NCBI RefSeq assembly: GCF_900110435.1
Contig: NZ_FODT01000003.1
Coordinates: 1 to 64,000, forward strand
Length of the DNA: 64,000 nt
Direction of reading: 5' to 3'
Source: Rhodopseudomonas pseudopalustris
Lineage (GTDB): Bacteria; Pseudomonadota; Alphaproteobacteria; Rhizobiales; Xanthobacteraceae
Part shown: piece by piece, positions 47,391 through 56,179 of the stretch
Position numbering within the stretch: the stretch's first letter is position 1
Layout of the letters: every line of letters starts with the position of its first letter
Translations under genes and position numbers: made by a program
Notes under the pieces: model-generated
What the model was told of the DNA's origin: nothing
The model's database searches: none
The model's input: the letters and a program-made list of their open reading frames with translations, nothing else

Positions 47391-48176
47391 ATGTCGCAGA
47401 TTGATGGATCAGGCGAAATCATTCGCCGCTCTCCTCACCCGGCAGACCCTGACGATCTGCTGGTCGCGGAGAACAATAGTCTCCGATTACTGCTGTCTCA
47501 GGCCAAGATCGACGCGTGGGATCTTTATTCTCAGGCCCTGATCGATGCAAAGGGGCGCGAGACCGCGGACCAGTTGCAGAAACTGATCCTCGAAGAACTG
47601 CATCACCGCATCAAGAACATGCTCGCCACCGTGATCGCTATCACCTCGCAGAGCCTGCGCGGCGTCAAGGATGCTGAACATGCGCGGCTGGCGATCGAAG
47701 GCCGGTTGATCGCGCTCGGCAAGGCTCACGATCTGCTGTTGCAGGAACGATGGGCCAGCGCGGACCTCGGACAGATCGTGCGCGGCGCGATCAAGGCGTT
47801 CGACGATCCCGGCACATCCACGATCGCGGTCACGGGCCCGGACGTCCGGCTGGCGGCGGGCGAAGTCATCGCGATCGCGATGACGATCAACGAGCTTTGC
47901 ACCAACACGACGAAATACGGAGCGCTGTCGGTCCCGGGCGGCCGGGTCGATATCGTCTGGTCACTGGACCCGGCGACGCGGCGGCTGCATTTGAGCTGGA
48001 CCGAACATGACGGACCGCCGGTGCAGTTTCCCGAGCGCCGTGGCTTCGGCACGCGCCTGATCGAAACGCTGGGCAGGCAATTGAACGGCACAGTGGAGGT
48101 CCGTTACGATCCCGCCGGCTTTGCCTATGAACTGGACGTACCATTGGCGTCGCAGGCGGCGCCGACGCCGGTTTAG
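47391..48176 (+). CDS. HWE/HisKA_2-type sensor histidine kinase
   Basis: Cytoplasmic histidine kinase of 261 aa without a sensor domain. The phospho-acceptor region is EELHHRIKNMLATV (His72 is the one before Arg). The HATPase part shows INELCTNTTKYGAL (N-box) and GFGTRLIETLG. This family phosphorylates single-domain response regulators, often in general stress or light responses in alphaproteobacteria. The start is ATG 47391. No receiver gene is adjacent. Stop is two bases before a palindromic repeat. Confidence 0.93.
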   Translation: MSQIDGSGEIIRRSPHPADPDDLLVAENNSLRLLLSQAKIDAWDLYSQALIDAKGRETADQLQKLILEELHHRIKNMLATVIAITSQSLRGVKDAEHARLAIEGRLIALGKAHDLLLQERWASADLGQIVRGAIKAFDDPGTSTIAVTGPDVRLAAGEVIAIAMTINELCTNTTKYGALSVPGGRVDIVWSLDPATRRLHLSWTEHDGPPVQFPERRGFGTRLIETLGRQLNGTVEVRYDPAGFAYELDVPLASQAAPTPV

Positions 48177-48177
48177 T

Positions 48178-48302
48178 GCATGATCCCGAAAAGTGGACAC
48201 CGGTTTTCGGAAAAGATCATGCTCAAACAAGAACCCGGAGCAGGATGACGATTCGAAGATAAGTCATCCTACTCAAGAGCTTTTCCGGTTCTGATCGAAT
48301 CA
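48178..48302. repeat. Mosaic of three palindromic repeat blocks
   Basis: A GAGCATGATC-family block (48178-48224), a GACGATTCGAAG-family block (48238-48274) and a truncated copy of the CGGTTCTGAT block (48276-48302) stand in a row. Confidence 0.8.
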
Positions 48303-48325
48303 CCGCCACTCGGCGCGCGTTCGGT

Positions 48326-48511
48326 TCACGGGATCGATCCTTCGGGTTCGACGCTGTCGGCGTAGGTCTTCCAGGACCGGCCGCAGGCGGCGCAATGCCA
48401 TTCATTGACCACCGCGGTCGCCGAATAGTTGGAGCGGCTGGGTGCGACGACGGCATGGCCGCACACGCAGGAGTCCGTTCCGAGAGGATTCGAGCGCCGC
48501 GGATCCGTCAA
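48326..48511 (-). CDS. Small zinc-ribbon-like protein (61 aa)
   Basis: Protein of 61 aa with CVCGH near residue 15 and CAACGR near residue 40, making a probable zinc ribbon. The usual WHC motif is present (NEWHCAACGRSW). Start TTG 48511 follows AGGTGA closely. Function unknown; similar small proteins occur next to other genes in this lineage. Confidence 0.65.
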   Translation of the reverse strand: MTDPRRSNPLGTDSCVCGHAVVAPSRSNYSATAVVNEWHCAACGRSWKTYADSVEPEGSIP

Positions 48512-48728
48512 ACCGTCACCTGGCCGGCCGAGCGACGATCCAGGCCTTGCAGATCGTGAATGGTTTCGATGATCGCACGCACAGCGCTTCTCCCTCGCAG
48601 GGCGGGAGCGCGGTCGCGTCTCTCAGTCACCGTTGCCCGGGAAGCTCCTGTGCGGCGATCTGAAAGATATGGTGACTGTGAGCAGCAGTTACCAGAGCGC
48701 AGTTCGGGCGCCGGCGCGCGTCAATGCA

Positions 48729-49403
48729 TCAGGAGGTGTCGATCTCGCGCAGACCGGCGCGATCAAGAAATGTGACCGTTCGACCTTTGGTCAGGTCGAT
48801 GATGCGCAACTCCTGCAGTTTCGTCAGGCAACGCGAGACCGTCTCGTTGCTGAGGCCCAGGTAATCGGCGATATCCATTCCGCACATCGGGAGGCTCATG
48901 ATGCCGTCAGTCGCGAGGCGGCGATCCATCTCGAGCAGGAACGCGGCGACCCGCTCCGACGCAGACTTCCTGCCCAACAGCATCAGGTGGTCTTGCGCGC
49001 TTCGCAAATCGTCCGCCACGATGTTGCAAAGCCTCCAGGCGAGTTTCGGATCGCTGCTGGCTGCGCGTTCGAGATCATCGCGCCGCACCGCCAGCGTGGT
49101 CGTCTTGACGACCGCTTCGGCCTCCAGACTGCGGACCTCGCGGGTGTACAGACCGAAGATTTCGCCCGGCAGATGAAACGCGCTCAAATGCCGGCGCCCA
49201 TCGGAGAGATAGTGGGTCGCTCGAACTGCGCCTTGAACGACCGCGTAAACGTGATGCGCAGGCTCGTCCCTTGCGTAGATTCGTTCGCCCTTGCTGTAGC
49301 AGCGCTGGTTCGACCGAACCCCCGCCGCGCGCGAAAGCAGACCGATTTGCGTCTCGTGACACGCGCAATCATCGTCAGTTTGCAAGAGCATCGCGCCCAC
49401 CAT
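48729..49403 (-). CDS. Crp/Fnr family regulator (FixK-like)
   Basis: Regulator of 224 aa. A cyclic-nucleotide-binding-like domain (HVYAVVQGAVRATHYLSDG; FHLPGEIFGLYT) is joined to a C-terminal helix-turn-helix (ADYLGLSNETVSRCLTKLQEL). The ETVSR core fits the FixK/FNR group that binds TTGAT-type boxes. Two cysteines are seen near the N-terminus (CACH) and one in the helix-turn-helix region, fewer than in classical FNR. ATG 49403 is chosen. Its start overlaps the 3' end of the next gene upstream. Confidence 0.9.
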   Translation of the reverse strand: MVGAMLLQTDDDCACHETQIGLLSRAAGVRSNQRCYSKGERIYARDEPAHHVYAVVQGAVRATHYLSDGRRHLSAFHLPGEIFGLYTREVRSLEAEAVVKTTTLAVRRDDLERAASSDPKLAWRLCNIVADDLRSAQDHLMLLGRKSASERVAAFLLEMDRRLATDGIMSLPMCGMDIADYLGLSNETVSRCLTKLQELRIIDLTKGRTVTFLDRAGLREIDTS

Positions 49404-49641
49404 GGCCCTGTCGGCACCCGATGCAATCGCGCAGACACTCGCGCATCGTAACAAGAGCGACATCGCCAAGCCTGACGTGGTCGCTCTCCCCGGACGCAAC
49501 AAGCACAAGCACCTTGTCCGCCAGACATGCCTTGATGGCCGGAATGCCCTCGGCGTTCGACAGTCCCTTGATGGCGTGTTCGAAAGCCCTGCTCAGCAGA
49601 TGGAACTGTCCGGGCAATATCGCAGAACGCAGGCCAGCCAT
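49375..49641 (-). CDS. Small conserved protein upstream of Crp-type regulator
   Basis: Protein of 88 aa from ATG 49641 (GAG six bases upstream). Helical (LPGQFHLLSRAFEHAIKGL) with a C-terminal segment (DHVRLGDVALVTM) reminiscent of a small family I recall from Bradyrhizobium. Its last 29 bases overlap the Crp-type gene, suggesting translational coupling. Function unknown. Confidence 0.6.
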   Translation of the reverse strand: MAGLRSAILPGQFHLLSRAFEHAIKGLSNAEGIPAIKACLADKVLVLVASGESDHVRLGDVALVTMRECLRDCIGCRQGHGGRDALAN

Positions 49642-49757
49642 CGGTCTCACTTTCAAAATAGAACTAACAAGCGCGATCCCCCGAGCAAGCGTGCGGCGCA
49701 TCGCTCGGGGGACCGTTGATCACCACACCTTGGGGGAGATCGTGCGGCGATGACAGG

Positions 49758-49934
49758 TCAATAATCTTCATCAGGATCGGGCGCGAATTGTTTGGGGCGG
49801 CTCGCAGTTTCGGCCTGTTCAACGACCAGGAGCCGAAGCAGGACCAGCAATACTCTGCGCTGTTCTTCGTCAGTGCTCTGAGCCAGAGCAGCACGATAAA
49901 GCTTCAGGTTCTCATCACGGATAAAGTCCGGCAT
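49758..49934 (-). CDS. Small acidic protein (58 aa)
   Basis: ATG 49934 with GGGGAG eight bases upstream; TGA at 49758. The product (MPDFIRDENLKLYRAALAQS, then TDEEQRRVLLVLLRLL) is helical with an acidic tail (APDPDEDY). Similar NLKLYRxxL small proteins are frequent in Bradyrhizobium. It heads a minus-strand group leading to the Crp-type regulator. Confidence 0.7.
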   Translation of the reverse strand: MPDFIRDENLKLYRAALAQSTDEEQRRVLLVLLRLLVVEQAETASRPKQFAPDPDEDY

Positions 49935-50309
49935 GAGAGATCTCCCCTGTTGAACCAGGCGGGAGCATGACCGAGTTCTCAGTCACCCGTAGATGCCGAA
50001 GGCGACAAGGTGATAATCATAGATCAACACACGAGAGAATGAATGTCGATAGTAATCGCACCCGAAGGTTGTCAGATAAGCCTGACAACCTTGTTGCAAG
50101 GGACGAGCGCAGCCGCCTGCGTCGTTGTTCGGGCGACAGAAAGCCTGATCGACATCGGTTATCAAATTGCTTTGACGGCCATGGGAACACGTCGCGGTTC
50201 CAAACAAGACGACACGATCATCCCGGCGCTGATCGCGCAAGCACCATACCTACGCGGCGTGGGTGCGTCGTCTGCGGAGGGCTGGACGTTATGACGATCG
50301 GCGGAACCG
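49935..50309. other. Intergenic of 375 bp with hairpin
   Basis: No convincing gene on either strand (short frames 50043-50294 and 49983-50240 lack protein-like patterns). A perfect 10-bp hairpin lies at 50065-50092. Confidence 0.5.
50065..50092. terminator. Perfect hairpin in intergenic region
   Basis: Stem AAGGTTGTCA / TGACAACCTT with an 8-base loop. No T-run longer than two. It could be a terminator or a protein-binding site. Confidence 0.5.
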
Positions 50310-51365
50310 CTAGCGCGCCATCACTTCGACTTCGCCGTCGACGCCGTTGACGACGTTGAAGCCGCGCTCGAACACCTTGCCTTCGTTCTTGGCGATGGCG
50401 CGGTATTCGCCTTCGGACAGCACGACGCGCGGGAACGCGCCGATCGATTCCTTGATGACGTCGCCGCCGGGCGTCAGCACCGACCACGCGGTGTTGGCGA
50501 GCGCTTCGCCGCCTTTATCGGACACCAGCTTCAGCGTGATCACGGCGGCGCGGTGGGTCACGGCGACGTCGGTCAGCTTGCCGGCCGTGACACGGATGTC
50601 GGAACGCACCACCGAATTGGCGTCGCCATAATTGGAGACGATGTAGTACGTGCCCTCGGGAACCAGCACGACATCGCCGGCGGCGGCGTTCGGCACCAAC
50701 GGCGCGCGCTGGGTGTTCTCGAACTGACTGCCCTTGTAGATCGAGAACGAAATCTGGTTCTGCGGAATCCGCGTGCCGCCGACGCGTCCTTCGATCCGCA
50801 GGCCGCCGGCCGGCAACACGAACGCCTCGCGATCGGTTTCGGCCCTCAGCGCCACCGGGCGTACCGCGCTGACCAGGCCATGCGCGACATGCACCACATA
50901 ATTGCCGGGCGGCAGCACGATGTTCGGCGTCGCGCCGTGATCCTCGCGGACCAGCTTGATCTGGCCGCCGTCGTCCGGCTTGTCGGCGTAGACCCGCCAC
51001 ACCAGACCGTTGCTGATCGTCGGCAGGTCCTTGCCGTAACGGGCGGTCAGCGCCAGCACGCCCTGCGGCGGGGCGGCCGTCGGGGGCAATGGCGAGGTCG
51101 CCGGCGGCGTCACCGCGGAGACGGGAGGTTGCGTCAGCGGCGCAGGCAGTGGCGGCGCCGCTGCGGCGCCCGACGAGGGCGCCAGACTGATCGCGCCGCC
51201 TGCCGGCGGCTCGGGCACCGAGGCCGGCGGAATCGGCGGCGGCCGGTCGCTGAAAAACTGCGCCGAGGCGGGCTGTGTGGCAATCAGCGCCAGACAGGCC
51301 GACGCGCAGGCAAGCGCCAGCCTACCCCGTGGCCCCGCCCGGCCGGTTTTGCCCCTGCAAATCAT
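50310..51365 (-). CDS. Exported proline-rich hypothetical protein
   Basis: Protein of 351 aa with a signal peptide (LALACASACLALIATQPASA) followed by a Pro/Ala-rich linker (about 40-100). The rest has repeated beta-sandwich-like segments (GNYVVHVAHGLVSAVRP; GTYYIVSNYGDANSVVRS; GEYRAIAKNEGKVFERG), each ending in an aromatic motif, similar to carboxypeptidase-regulatory-like folds. No catalytic motif. Function unknown; periplasmic or surface. The start is ATG 51365. Confidence 0.8.
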   Translation of the reverse strand: MICRGKTGRAGPRGRLALACASACLALIATQPASAQFFSDRPPPIPPASVPEPPAGGAISLAPSSGAAAAPPLPAPLTQPPVSAVTPPATSPLPPTAAPPQGVLALTARYGKDLPTISNGLVWRVYADKPDDGGQIKLVREDHGATPNIVLPPGNYVVHVAHGLVSAVRPVALRAETDREAFVLPAGGLRIEGRVGGTRIPQNQISFSIYKGSQFENTQRAPLVPNAAAGDVVLVPEGTYYIVSNYGDANSVVRSDIRVTAGKLTDVAVTHRAAVITLKLVSDKGGEALANTAWSVLTPGGDVIKESIGAFPRVVLSEGEYRAIAKNEGKVFERGFNVVNGVDGEVEVMAR

Positions 51366-51616
51366 GGCTGCAGGTTTTCACTGAAAACGAGGCGAATTCA
51401 AGCCTGTGGCTGAGACACACTGGAGCGGCTAGCCGCCGCGGCGGTAGCGGGGTGATTTTCGCTGCAATGTCACGATTTTCCCCTAGTCCCGGCGTCCACA
51501 GGACTTCATGGTTCCGCAGCGCCCTGGCAGGATCGCGCCATCGCGCTTTGGTGACCGTTGGGTTAGACCGCGCAGACTTCGCTGGTGCGAGGAGCGAAGA
51601 GAATGAGGAGGCAGCC

Positions 51617-52639
51617 GTGCTGGACAATTTGATCGGTCGTGGGCAGAGCAGCCCGCCAGCACAGGGCAAGGTCGGCCTCGACAGCATCCGCCGGCCGGTG
51701 ATCGGGCTGGCGCTCGGCGGCGGCGCGGCGCGCGGCTTCGCCCATATCGGGATTTTGCGGACGCTGCTCGGCGCCGGCATCACGCCCGATGTGGTGGTCG
51801 GCACCTCGATCGGCGCGGTGGTCGGCGGCGCCTATGTGGCGGGCCATCTCGACACGCTGGAAGAATGGGCGCGCCAGCTTCAGCCGCGCAACATTCTCGG
51901 CTATCTCGACATCCGCCTGAACGGCTCGGGCCTGATCGGCGGCAGCAAGCTCGCCGCCCAGCTCGAGGCGACGCTCGGCCAGACCCTGATCCAGGACCTC
52001 AAGCAGAAATTCGCCAGCGTCGCCACCGAGGTGCGCACCGGCCACGAGATCTGGCTGACGCACGGCCGGATCGTCGATGCGGTGCGGGCGTCCTACGCCC
52101 TGCCCGGCATCTTCTCGCCGGTGCTGATCGGCGATCGCTGGCTGGTCGACGGCGCGCTGGTCAATCCGGTGCCGGTGTCGGCCGCCCGCGCGCTCGGCGC
52201 CGAGATCGTGATCGCCGCCAACGTCTCGAGCGACGTATTCGGCCACGGCACCACGATCTTCTCGCACGGCGCGATCGAGGAAGTCATCGAACCCGCCGCG
52301 GAGCCGGCGGCGAAGCGCGGCTTCGGCCGGTTCTTCTCGCCGGAGCGCTTCGTCAAGCAGGAGATCTTCGGCAGCGAAACCCGGCCGGGCATTTCCAAGG
52401 TGATGGTCGACGCTTTCAACATCATGCAGGACCGCATCACCCGGGCGCGGCTCGCCGGCGACCCGCCCGACATGCTGATCTCGCCGCGGGTCGGCCGGAT
52501 CGGCTGGTTCGACTTCCACCGCGCCGACGAGATGATCGCGCACGGCGCCCGCGCCGCCGAACGCGCAATCGATTCGATCCGCGAGGCGATCGAGGAGGTC
52601 GCGCCGCAGGCCAAGGCGGATGTGCCGGTCGAGACGTGA
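51617..52639 (+). CDS. Patatin-like phospholipase
   Basis: Protein of 340 aa with a patatin domain. Oxyanion loop GGGAARGF near residue 34; nucleophile Ser64 in GTSIGAVVGG; catalytic Asp179 in WLVDGALVNPVP. It is cytoplasmic and probably hydrolyses phospholipids or acyl esters (RssA-like). GTG 51617 follows GAGGAGG; the frame is open to 51275 but that part is low complexity. A GC-rich inverted repeat follows its stop. Confidence 0.92.
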   Translation: MLDNLIGRGQSSPPAQGKVGLDSIRRPVIGLALGGGAARGFAHIGILRTLLGAGITPDVVVGTSIGAVVGGAYVAGHLDTLEEWARQLQPRNILGYLDIRLNGSGLIGGSKLAAQLEATLGQTLIQDLKQKFASVATEVRTGHEIWLTHGRIVDAVRASYALPGIFSPVLIGDRWLVDGALVNPVPVSAARALGAEIVIAANVSSDVFGHGTTIFSHGAIEEVIEPAAEPAAKRGFGRFFSPERFVKQEIFGSETRPGISKVMVDAFNIMQDRITRARLAGDPPDMLISPRVGRIGWFDFHRADEMIAHGARAAERAIDSIREAIEEVAPQAKADVPVET

Positions 52640-52714
52640 GCCTTCGCCGCCCGTCAACGCGGTCATCGATTACGACGCGATCGGAGCAATCATTCCAGGG
52701 CGCGAGCGCAGCTC

Positions 52715-52763
52715 GCGAACCCGGAATCTTGCGGTCCTCTGAAGCTCGAGATTCCGGGTTCGC
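52715..52763. terminator. Bidirectional inverted repeat between patatin and CBS genes
   Basis: Two perfect 15-bp arms at 52715-52729 and 52749-52763, 19 bases apart, between convergent genes. It also resembles the GC-rich palindromic repeats elsewhere in the window. Confidence 0.7.
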
Positions 52764-52798
52764 GCCTGTCGGCGCGCCCCGGAATGACGGAGAGAGAC

Positions 52799-53230
52799 TC
52801 AGGCCGATTTGATGTAGTCGTGCAGCGCCTGTTGCTCGTGCTCGTATTCGCGCAGCCGCCACTTCACGATGTCGCCGATCGAAATCAGGCCGACGACGCG
52901 GTCGTCGCCGTCGAGCACCGGCAAATGCCGGAACTTTTGGGACGTCATCACTTCCATGATCTCGCCGACCGTGTCGTTCTGCGCGCAACTCACGACATCG
53001 CGGGTCATCACCGCATGGACCGGGTCGTCCAGCGCAGCGGCGCCGCGATCCGCCAGTACTTTCACGATGTCGCGCTCCGACAGGATGCCGTCGAGCCGCG
53101 TCCCGCGCATCACCAGCACCGCGCCGATACGACGCTCGGACAACGTCTTCACAGCGGCCGACAGCCGCTCGTCCGGCTCGACGCTGTAGATGTAGCGGCC
53201 CTTGGATTCCAGAATTGCACGCACTGTCAT
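52799..53230 (-). CDS. CBS-domain protein
   Basis: Protein of 143 aa made of two CBS motifs (YIYSVEPDERLSAAVKTLSE; AVMTRDVVSCAQND; then HLPVLDGDDRVVGLISIGDI). CBS pairs bind adenosine nucleotides and act as energy or redox sensors. Family: single-module inosine-monophosphate-dehydrogenase-like CBS proteins of alphaproteobacteria. ATG 53230 follows GGGAGG. Confidence 0.93.
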   Translation of the reverse strand: MTVRAILESKGRYIYSVEPDERLSAAVKTLSERRIGAVLVMRGTRLDGILSERDIVKVLADRGAAALDDPVHAVMTRDVVSCAQNDTVGEIMEVMTSQKFRHLPVLDGDDRVVGLISIGDIVKWRLREYEHEQQALHDYIKSA

Positions 53231-53421
53231 TGGTCGCCTCCCGAATGGCGCGCCTTTCACAGAAGGCGGCTCAGTTTGGTAACTTGATCAGCAGTCGGCA
53301 GTTCGATCGACGGCGCCGTCGAGACGCAAATAATACCGGAGAAATAAGGCAAATCCGCGCCATGCTGCGGGCGCCGCAGCAATCACCACCGCAGTGCAGC
53401 GTGAAGAATAGACCAGCGTGA

Positions 53422-54198
53422 TTAGTTGTGAGCGGAGGTCTGCGCCGATCGCGGCACCGGGTCGAACAACGAGAACAGCAGCAGGCCCGCGAAGAAGCCG
53501 CCGATATGCGCCTGCCAGGCGACGCTCGCGCCTTCGTTGCCGACCGCGATCGAGCCGACGCCGAAGATGATGTTGATGCCGAACCAGATCGCGAGGAAGG
53601 CGAGCACGCGCGGATCGCGCAGCGCGCGGATCAAGGGCTGCGCCGGCACCCGCGCCGCGGCGTCGGCGTCGCCGCTGCGCAGCGACAGAAAACTGCCGCG
53701 CGCAAACGCAAACCGGATCGCCGCCGCCATCGCGCCGGACACCGAGGCCGAAGCGCCGATCATCGGCGCGATCTCGTGCTCGTGGGTGACGAGATGCGCG
53801 AGCGCGCCGCCGATCGCGGTGACCGCCATGAACAGGAAGAACCGTGTCGCGCCGAACCGCCGCGCCACCGCGCTGCCGAACGGCAGCAGCCACAGCACGT
53901 TGAAGATGATGTGGCTGAGATTGGCGTGGAGCAGCGAATAGGTCACGAAACTCCAGACCTTGGCGCCGCTGCCCCCGGCGAACGGCGTCGCCAGCAGGGT
54001 CGCGTCGTAGCGCTTCGGAATGAAGCCGAACACTTCGATGGTCCAGTATTCGATGTCCGGCGGCAGCAGGACGCGCAGATGGATCACCGCCAGCAGCGCG
54101 ACATAGGCGGCGAGCGCGGCCGGAAGGTTCAGGATCGGTTCGCGCGGCGGCTCCGGCGGGGGCGGTGGCAGCGGCTGCGTTTCGGGGGAAGAATCCAA
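53422..54198 (-). CDS. Rhomboid family intramembrane serine protease
   Basis: Membrane protease of 258 aa that cleaves transmembrane segments. A proline-rich cytosolic start precedes about seven helices. Motifs: HANLSHIIFN with the conserved asparagine/histidine region, the catalytic Ser in GASASVSGAM, and the catalytic His in WQAHIGGFFAG. It therefore looks functional. The start is uncertain: TTG 54198 gives a plausible N-terminus, while frames further upstream run through the candidate small RNA region. Confidence 0.9.
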   Translation of the reverse strand: MDSSPETQPLPPPPPEPPREPILNLPAALAAYVALLAVIHLRVLLPPDIEYWTIEVFGFIPKRYDATLLATPFAGGSGAKVWSFVTYSLLHANLSHIIFNVLWLLPFGSAVARRFGATRFFLFMAVTAIGGALAHLVTHEHEIAPMIGASASVSGAMAAAIRFAFARGSFLSLRSGDADAAARVPAQPLIRALRDPRVLAFLAIWFGINIIFGVGSIAVGNEGASVAWQAHIGGFFAGLLLFSLFDPVPRSAQTSAHN

Positions 54199-54362
54199 CG
54201 TTTTACGACCTGCTGCGAGCGGCCCGACCGCGGCGCACGGCCCCGGAGGCGATCCGATCCCATAAGCGGCTTGGCTGAACGGCGCAAGCCGGGCCGCCGG
54301 AGCCCCCGGCGAGGCCCAGCGGAGCCCGGTGATGGCCGTCCCCTGCGGAGCCCTTGCGCCCA

Positions 54363-54392
54363 CAAAAAAGGGAGGGCCTGGAAGCCCTCCCC
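54363..54392 (-). terminator. Intrinsic terminator on minus strand, upstream of rhomboid
   Basis: On the minus strand, stem GGGAGGGC / GCCCTCCC is followed by TTTTTT. It lies 165 bases upstream of the rhomboid start, so it does not follow any protein gene; it would end a short transcript starting near 54535. Confidence 0.8.
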
Positions 54393-54536
54393 TTCAAGCC
54401 TGCCGGTGCTGTCCGCCGCGATGATCCGCGCGCGCGCCGGTCTGTTTTGCAGCCACCCCGTAAAGATCGCGCAGGAGCCTGGAAAAGGCCTACGCGCCGA
54501 GAACGGACCCACTCTAGGCACCGCAGCGGCGGCCGC
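54363..54536 (-). ncRNA. Candidate small RNA, about 170 nt (6S-like size)
   Basis: A minus-strand transcript from about 54535 to the terminator at 54363 is suggested by a promoter-like pair (-35 TTGTCG at 54565-54570, 17-base spacer, -10-like CTATGC at 54542-54547) and a clean T-rich terminator with no reading frame between. The interior has an imperfect long hairpin (GCGCGTAGGCCT / AGGCTCCTGCGC around 54460-54500). Size and layout are similar to 6S RNA, but I cannot confirm identity by eye. Alternatively it is a leader/attenuator of the rhomboid gene. Confidence 0.5.
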
Positions 54537-54709
54537 AAACCGCATAGTTAATTTAACCTTAACGCGACAAAACAGGGGTTAACGGAAGCCCGTCCGGCTT
54601 CCGGCATGGACGCTGCAACGGCCCTCCTGCAGAACCATTCAGGGGTCTGCGCTGCGCGGATACGGGACAGAACTGTCCCGGACGCGCCCGGCGCGGGCCA
54701 GGGACACGT

Positions 54710-55270
54710 ATGAAGCATCCGTCGAGTCGCGCATTCTTTGCCTATTGGGACCGACAGCGCGGCGCCGCGCCGACGCCCCAACGCAGCGAGATCGAGCCCG
54801 GCGCAGTCCGCGAGCTGCTCGGCGACATCTTCGTGCTGTCATGCGATTCCAGCGCCGGCTATCCGTTCCGCGTCGCCGGAACACGGCTGTGCGCCCTGCT
54901 CGGCCGCGATCTCAAGGGTGAAAGTCTGACCGGCCTGTTCGCCGCCGACAGCCGACAGGAGTGCGAGGACATTCTCGGCGTCGTCGCCGAGGAAGCGCTG
55001 CCGCTGGTCGCGGGAGCCACCACCGCGTCCGGCGACGGCTCGATCGCTCATTTGGAACTGTTGCTGCTGCCGTTTGCGGCGCGCGCCCATACGCCGCTGA
55101 GCATGACCGGCCTGCTGGCCCCGCTCGGCGCGAGGATCGCAGGCGAGTTCGGCGAATTGCGGCTGACGGCCTGGCGCACGCTCGGCCGCCCGTCCCGCCG
55201 CCTGCGGCCGCGGGTGTTGCGCAAATGGGAAGTCGCGCGCGGGCTGATGGTCTACGAAGGACTGCGCTGA
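54710..55270 (+). CDS. PAS-domain protein (PAS_5/DUF1457 type)
   Basis: Protein of 186 aa. N-terminal FFAYWDRQRG is the signature of the alphaproteobacterial PAS_5 family, followed by ELLGDIFVLSCDSSAGYPFRVAGTR and LLGRDLKGESLTGLF. A single sensory domain with an unknown partner. It is often linked to photosynthesis or stress regulators in this order. ATG 54710. Its last 19 bases overlap the convergent Crp-type gene. Confidence 0.85.
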   Translation: MKHPSSRAFFAYWDRQRGAAPTPQRSEIEPGAVRELLGDIFVLSCDSSAGYPFRVAGTRLCALLGRDLKGESLTGLFAADSRQECEDILGVVAEEALPLVAGATTASGDGSIAHLELLLLPFAARAHTPLSMTGLLAPLGARIAGEFGELRLTAWRTLGRPSRRLRPRVLRKWEVARGLMVYEGLR

Positions 55271-56022
55271 GCCAGACCGAACTCCTGCGCCGGCCGTTGC
55301 GCCAGCAGCGCCGGGCACGGACGGACCGGCATTTGCGCGACCGTCAGACGATCCGCGGTGTGGCACTCGCACGAACGCCGATTGAGTCCTTCGACATCGA
55401 CGATCGACATCCGACCGCGGCTGTAGCGGATCAATCCTTGCTGCTGAAGCCCGTGCGCGATGAGCGAGATGGTGTTGCGCTTTACCCCGAGCATCTGCGC
55501 CATCAGCTCCTGGCTCAACAGCATGGAGTCGCTCGCGGCCATCTCCCGGGACTGCAGCAGACGGCAACACAGCCGCGCTTCAGCGGCGTGGGCCGCGTTG
55601 CACGCCGCGGTCTGCTCCGCCCTCACGACGCGGACCGATTGATCGTGCAACAGCGCGTTGCGTAGCGCGGGGCTGAGTTCCACCGCGGCGCGGAAATGGC
55701 CGGCATCGATCACTGATGCAGCGCCGGGATAACGAACGATCGCCGCAGTCGAGGCCAGCGCATCGTAGAACGCCGCGCCGGCGCCGACGACGCTGTCACG
55801 CCCGATCACCCCGACCTCGACGGTCTCGCCGCGCCGCAGCCGCGCCAGCGTCGACACAATGCCCGCGTGCGGGAAGATCACCTGCTTGAACGGCGCACCG
55901 GCCTCGACCAGCAGCTGGCCGAAGCTCAGTTCCATCGTGCGCAAATGCGGCCGCAACAGATCAAAATCCTGCGACGGCAGCGCAGCCAGAAGATCGTTTG
56001 GTGATTGGCGACTCGTCAGCAT
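55252..56022 (-). CDS. Crp/Fnr family regulator
   Basis: Regulator of 256 aa. The N-terminal cyclic-nucleotide-binding-like domain (LLRPHLRTMELSFGQLLVEA; ARLRRGETVEVGVIGRDSVV) is followed by a C-terminal helix-turn-helix (MAQMLGVKRNTISLIAHGLQ), of the Crp_2 type. The N-terminal NDLLAALP segment is common in the group that responds to stress in Rhizobiales. A tail of 40 residues is extra. The start is ATG 56022. It is convergent with the PAS gene, overlapping by 19 bases. Confidence 0.92.
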   Translation of the reverse strand: MLTSRQSPNDLLAALPSQDFDLLRPHLRTMELSFGQLLVEAGAPFKQVIFPHAGIVSTLARLRRGETVEVGVIGRDSVVGAGAAFYDALASTAAIVRYPGAASVIDAGHFRAAVELSPALRNALLHDQSVRVVRAEQTAACNAAHAAEARLCCRLLQSREMAASDSMLLSQELMAQMLGVKRNTISLIAHGLQQQGLIRYSRGRMSIVDVEGLNRRSCECHTADRLTVAQMPVRPCPALLAQRPAQEFGLAQRSPS

Positions 56023-56179
56023 CGCAGCCGTCCCGACAAAGGCCGGGACGCAGGGCGGTTACCTGCTGCCAACGGCCAGTTCCCCGATCCCGCGCGATTC
56101 ATCAGGAACGCGAGCCCTGGTTACATAATTGTGCCGTTCGGTCGGACGTCTACTTCGTATCACTACGCGCGGCGCTGGC

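Noticed and set aside
50043-50294. Plus-strand frame of 83 codons
   Set aside because: Covers a hairpin; no family; low coding character.
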